Source: an uncultured Alphaproteobacteria bacterium (GTDB lineage: Bacteria; Pseudomonadota; Alphaproteobacteria; Rs-D84). From it: a DNA stretch of 64,000 nucleotides. The translations under genes and the position numbers were made by a program. The stretch is taken from positions 1-64,000 of the forward strand of contig CAJOGD010000004.1 in the NCBI GenBank assembly GCA_905233975.1, written 5' to 3'. Below the pieces are notes generated by a model. It had not been told where the DNA came from. It saw only the letters and a program-made list of their open reading frames with translations, and ran no database searches. Positions 61,114 to 64,000 of this stretch are shown in pieces. Numbering within the stretch: the stretch's first letter is position 1; each line of letters starts with the position of its first letter.

Positions 61114-61686
61114 TTACAACGCGAACATTAGTAAAATCCCGATGCCGGCGATGATGATTGCGCCGATGGTAAGGGGCCAAAAGAATCTTTTTACTATTGC
61201 GTTCGCGCGTTCTTGAAAACGCCAGAGCAGGTATCCGACAATTGCGAAACGTCCGGTGCGCAAAATCGCGGACAGACCCAAAAACAAAACCGCCGGAAAT
61301 CCCATGAATCCCGCGCATATCGCCATAAGTTTGTATGGAACCGGGGTGACGGCCGTCAAAAAGATTATGAAAATTCCATGTTTGATAAATAAACTTTGGG
61401 CCAGTTCGAATTTTTCCATACTTGCGAAATTATTGATAATCCAAACCCCAACCGAATCGAACAGCCACATTCCAATGCAATATGCGATAATTCCGCCGAC
61501 GATTGACCCCAATGACGCCGCCAAAACCACCGGAACGGCGCGCCGTTTGTTTGCGATAATTGGCGGGGTCATAAAGACTTCGGGGGGAATGAATAGAAAT
61601 ATCGATTCGCATACGGTAAGGATGAAAACAACCCATGTATATGCTTTACTTTCCGCGCGCGACAATAAATATTCAGAAAATTTCAT
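61114..61686 (-). CDS. YqaA-type VTT-domain membrane protein
   Basis: 190 aa, about five membrane helices. F-I-P-P-E-V-F-M-T-P, G-S-I-V-G-G-I-I-A-Y and a T-P-V-P-Y-K-L-M-A-I-C-A-G re-entrant-like segment fit the YqaA branch of DedA/VTT proteins, which move lipids or act on envelope homeostasis. 65 bp from the divergent rbfA. Confidence 0.85.
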   Translation of the reverse strand: MKFSEYLLSRAESKAYTWVVFILTVCESIFLFIPPEVFMTPPIIANKRRAVPVVLAASLGSIVGGIIAYCIGMWLFDSVGVWIINNFASMEKFELAQSLFIKHGIFIIFLTAVTPVPYKLMAICAGFMGFPAVLFLGLSAILRTGRFAIVGYLLWRFQERANAIVKRFFWPLTIGAIIIAGIGILLMFAL

Positions 61687-61751
61687 TATTTTGGCCCCAA
61701 AATTAAAAAAATTCCTTGATTATGGTTGAATATCTTATACCGTAGAATACA

Positions 61752-62132
61752 ATGATACAAATGGATTCGTCAATGTCAAAAAAACATATTGATTCGAATA
61801 GAAACGAACGTGTTGCCGCCAAGGTGCAAACCATTGTGGCAGAGATTTTGCGCAAAAATTATGCGGAAGATCCGGTGCTGGCCAAAGTGTCGCTTGTCGG
61901 GGCCGAGGCACGCGGCGGATTGCAATTCGTGCGGCTGTTCTTTCATTGTCCGGTTGATGATATTGACGCGGCAAAGCGCGCACTGGACATAGAAACGCGG
62001 ACGATTCGTTTCCAAATGGGGCAACAAATTGACCAAAAATACGTCCCCCAGATACGGTTCGACTATGACGATACTTTGGAACGGGCGGAGAGGATAGAGG
62101 AGTTGCTGGAGAGAGTAAGCGAAGAAAAATGA
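61752..62132 (+). CDS. rbfA: Ribosome-binding factor A
   Basis: 126 aa (up to 9 residues fewer if the start is at 61761, up to 7 if at 61773). KH-like core: [12 protein letters not shown] and [11 protein letters not shown]. It matures the 16S 5' end in cold conditions. No clear RBS at either start. The last codon overlaps lepA (ATGA). Confidence 0.88.
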   Translation: MIQMDSSMSKKHIDSNRNERVAAKVQTIVAEILRKNYAEDPVLAKVSLVGAEARGGLQFVRLFFHCPVDDIDAAKRALDIETRTIRFQMGQQIDQKYVPQIRFDYDDTLERAERIEELLERVSEEK

Positions 62133-63916
62133 AGCAAGAAAATATTCGGAATTTTTCAATAGTTGCGCATATCGATCATGGAAAATCGACGCTGTCGGAT
62201 CGGCTTATTGAAATGACGGGCGGGTTGGAATCGCGCGAAATGAAGGCCCAGGTGTTGGATTCTATGGATATTGAACGCGAACGCGGAATCACGATAAAGG
62301 CCCAAACGGTGCGGTTGAACTATCGTGCGAAAGATGGCGTGGTTTATCAGTTAAACCTTATGGATACGCCGGGGCATGTCGATTTTTCGTATGAAGTGTC
62401 GCGCAGTTTGGCGGCGTGTGAAGGCGCACTGATTCTGGTTGATGCGACCCAGGGGGTCCAGGCGCAGACGTTGGCAAACGCGTATCTTGCATTGGATAAC
62501 GATTTGGAAATGTTGCCGGTGCTAAACAAGATTGATTTGCCGTCAAGTGATGTTGACGCGGTGCGGGCGCAGATTTCCGATGTGATTGGACTTGACGCGG
62601 CAAATGCGATTGCGGTTTCGGGTAAAACCGGCGCGGGTGTTCCGGAATTGTTGGAAGAAATCGTGCAGAAATTACCGGCCCCAAACGGTGATGAAAATGC
62701 GCCGACGCGCGCGCTGTTGGTGGATTCGTGGTATGATTCTTACCTTGGTGTTGTTGTTTTGGTGCGCGTTGTCGATGGGACATTGCGGCGTGGACAAAAG
62801 ATTAGGTTTATTGCGACGGGCGCGGAATATACGGTGGAAAAAATCGGATACTTTACGCCAAAAATGGTGAATGTTGATTCGTTGTCCACCGGTGAAATCG
62901 GGTTTATTATAACGGGCATGAAAACGATTCACGATTGCAAGGTTGGTGATACGATTGCCGATGCGAATGCGACCGTTGATGTGTTGCCGGGATTCAAACC
63001 GTCGGTACCAGTGGTGTTTTCTTCGTTCTTTCCGGTGGAATCGGACGATTATCCAACGTTGCGCGAAAGTGCGGAAAAGTTGGCGTTGAATGATGCGTCG
63101 TTCGTATTTACAACCGAAAAATCTTCGGCACTCGGGTTTGGTTTGCGTTGCGGATTTTTAGGGTTATTGCATATGGAAATTATCAGTGAAAGATTAAATC
63201 GTGAATTTAACCTTTCGTTGATAAATACTGTGCCAAGTGTGTTGTATAAGATTCATATGCGTAATGGCGAAGTGATGGATTTGGAAAATCCCGCCGATAT
63301 GCCGGACATTACGAAAATTGAATATATCGAAGAACCATGGGTGCGTGCAACGATTATGATGCCGGATACATACATGGGCGGAATTATGCAACTTTGTTCC
63401 GACCGGCGCGGTGTCCAAGAAAACATATCCTATGTTGGCAATCGTGCGGTGTTGGTGTATCAGTTGCCGTTGGCGGAAATTGTGTTTGATTTTTATGACC
63501 GCGTTAAATCGATTTCTTCGGGTTATGCGTCGTTTGATTATGCGGTGAATGGCTATCGGCAATCGGATTTGGTAAAGGTTTCAATTCTTGTGAACGAAGA
63601 AAACGTTGAACCGCTATCATTCATGTGTCATCGTTCGTCCGCGGAAAGGCGGGGCAGGGCGATTGTTGAAAAATTAAAAGACCTGATTCCGCGGCATCAA
63701 TTCAAAATACCGTTGCAAGCGGCGATTGGTGGAAAAATTATTGCGCGCGAAACAATCGCGGCGTATCGCAAGGACGTGACCGCAAAATGCTATGGTGGCG
63801 ACATCACGCGTAAAAGAAAGCTTTTGGAAAAGCAGAAGGAAGGGAAAAAACGTATGCGGACATTCGGTAATGTTGAAATACCGCAATCCGCATTCATAAA
63901 TGCACTTAAAGTATAA
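62129..63916 (+). CDS. lepA: Elongation factor 4 (LepA)
   Basis: 595 aa GTPase. G1 [10 protein letters not shown]2 R-G-I-T, G3 D-T-P-G-H-V, G4 N-K-I-D and the specific C-terminal domain ([12 protein letters not shown]). Full family length. Back-translocation or ribosome assembly role. Overlaps rbfA by four bases. Confidence 0.97.
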   Translation: MKQENIRNFSIVAHIDHGKSTLSDRLIEMTGGLESREMKAQVLDSMDIERERGITIKAQTVRLNYRAKDGVVYQLNLMDTPGHVDFSYEVSRSLAACEGALILVDATQGVQAQTLANAYLALDNDLEMLPVLNKIDLPSSDVDAVRAQISDVIGLDAANAIAVSGKTGAGVPELLEEIVQKLPAPNGDENAPTRALLVDSWYDSYLGVVVLVRVVDGTLRRGQKIRFIATGAEYTVEKIGYFTPKMVNVDSLSTGEIGFIITGMKTIHDCKVGDTIADANATVDVLPGFKPSVPVVFSSFFPVESDDYPTLRESAEKLALNDASFVFTTEKSSALGFGLRCGFLGLLHMEIISERLNREFNLSLINTVPSVLYKIHMRNGEVMDLENPADMPDITKIEYIEEPWVRATIMMPDTYMGGIMQLCSDRRGVQENISYVGNRAVLVYQLPLAEIVFDFYDRVKSISSGYASFDYAVNGYRQSDLVKVSILVNEENVEPLSFMCHRSSAERRGRAIVEKLKDLIPRHQFKIPLQAAIGGKIIARETIAAYRKDVTAKCYGGDITRKRKLLEKQKEGKKRMRTFGNVEIPQSAFINALKV

Positions 63917-63931
63917 CAAAAGGAAAATAAA

Positions 63932-64000
63932 ATGGATATTAGATACTTCTTGGATAAAAAAATTGGTTGGCCGCTTTTGTGTGCGGGTGTTCGTTTGAGT
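63932..64000 (+). CDS. 5' end of a gene, partial
   Basis: 23 codons from ATG 63932 to the window end with AAAGGAAA upstream, 15 bases after lepA. Reads M-D-I-R-Y-F-L-D-K-K-I-G-W-P and onward, not enough to identify. Probably in the rbfA-lepA operon. Confidence 0.6.
   Translation, partial: MDIRYFLDKKIGWPLLCAGVRLS

Overview
The window looks like a chromosome segment of a small-genome alphaproteobacterium, probably from an uncultured host-associated (gut) lineage. Evidence is an alphaproteobacterial-type ParE, an HX4E-type PlsC, short intergenic gaps, many Sec-exported proteins and a mid-to-low GC content. The genus cannot be named from the sequence alone. Most of the window is ordinary housekeeping: sufBC, rpsT, plsY, dprA, dnaA, parE, dnaJ, pgsA, uvrC, dnaN, groESL, efp, fba, tolB, plsC, ftsEX, clpB, rpmB, tRNA-Leu, rbfA and lepA.

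Layout. Positions 1-2020 hold most of a diversity-generating retroelement (DGR): the last codons of a probable variable target gene, hairpins, an asparagine-codon-rich template repeat, a small accessory gene and a DGR-type reverse transcriptase. Positions 2022-5656 are a minus-strand sufB-sufC operon with two membrane proteins. Positions 5834-8556 are a type IVb pilus pair (TcpQ-like protein and lipoprotein secretin); a pilin-like gene lies at 20779 and a VirB2-like gene at 43847. Positions 9271-25548 are mostly replication, repair, lipid and envelope genes, including a DnaA that lacks two key AAA+ arginines. Positions 25549-33482 form an accessory stretch: a structured RNA plus small helix-turn-helix gene, small membrane proteins, a hydrolase, a zinc-protease-like protein, two acetyltransferases, an ART-like YHGS protein and an ABC-F gene with a leader that looks regulatory.

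Positions 35540-47900 carry three related modular surface-protein genes, one of them frameshifted. Each is preceded by a stand-alone structured RNA with its own sigma70-type promoter, and bordered by TTAGTG-type repeats and palindromic repeats. Positions 50921-56217 encode an outer-membrane barrel and two large exported proteins, one with 96-bp tandem repeats. Positions 58959-60206 hold a tRNA-Leu whose 3' end is duplicated about 1 kb downstream, flanking a second RNA plus helix-turn-helix module and a lipoprotein.

The most interesting content is two apparently unclassified families of structured RNA. Class I has three copies: 25646-25792, 35576-35762 and 59386-59533 (minus). Class II has two copies: 41845-42085 and 47630-47859, both minus. 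In both families, stems are kept while their sequences change (covariation), every copy has a -35/-10 promoter at 16-18 bp spacing, and the copies end at hairpins close upstream of an exported-protein or regulator gene. In class I the 3' arm of a conserved hairpin is also complementary to the strand just upstream of the terminator, which suggests a conformational switch. I could not assign either class to a known RNA family.
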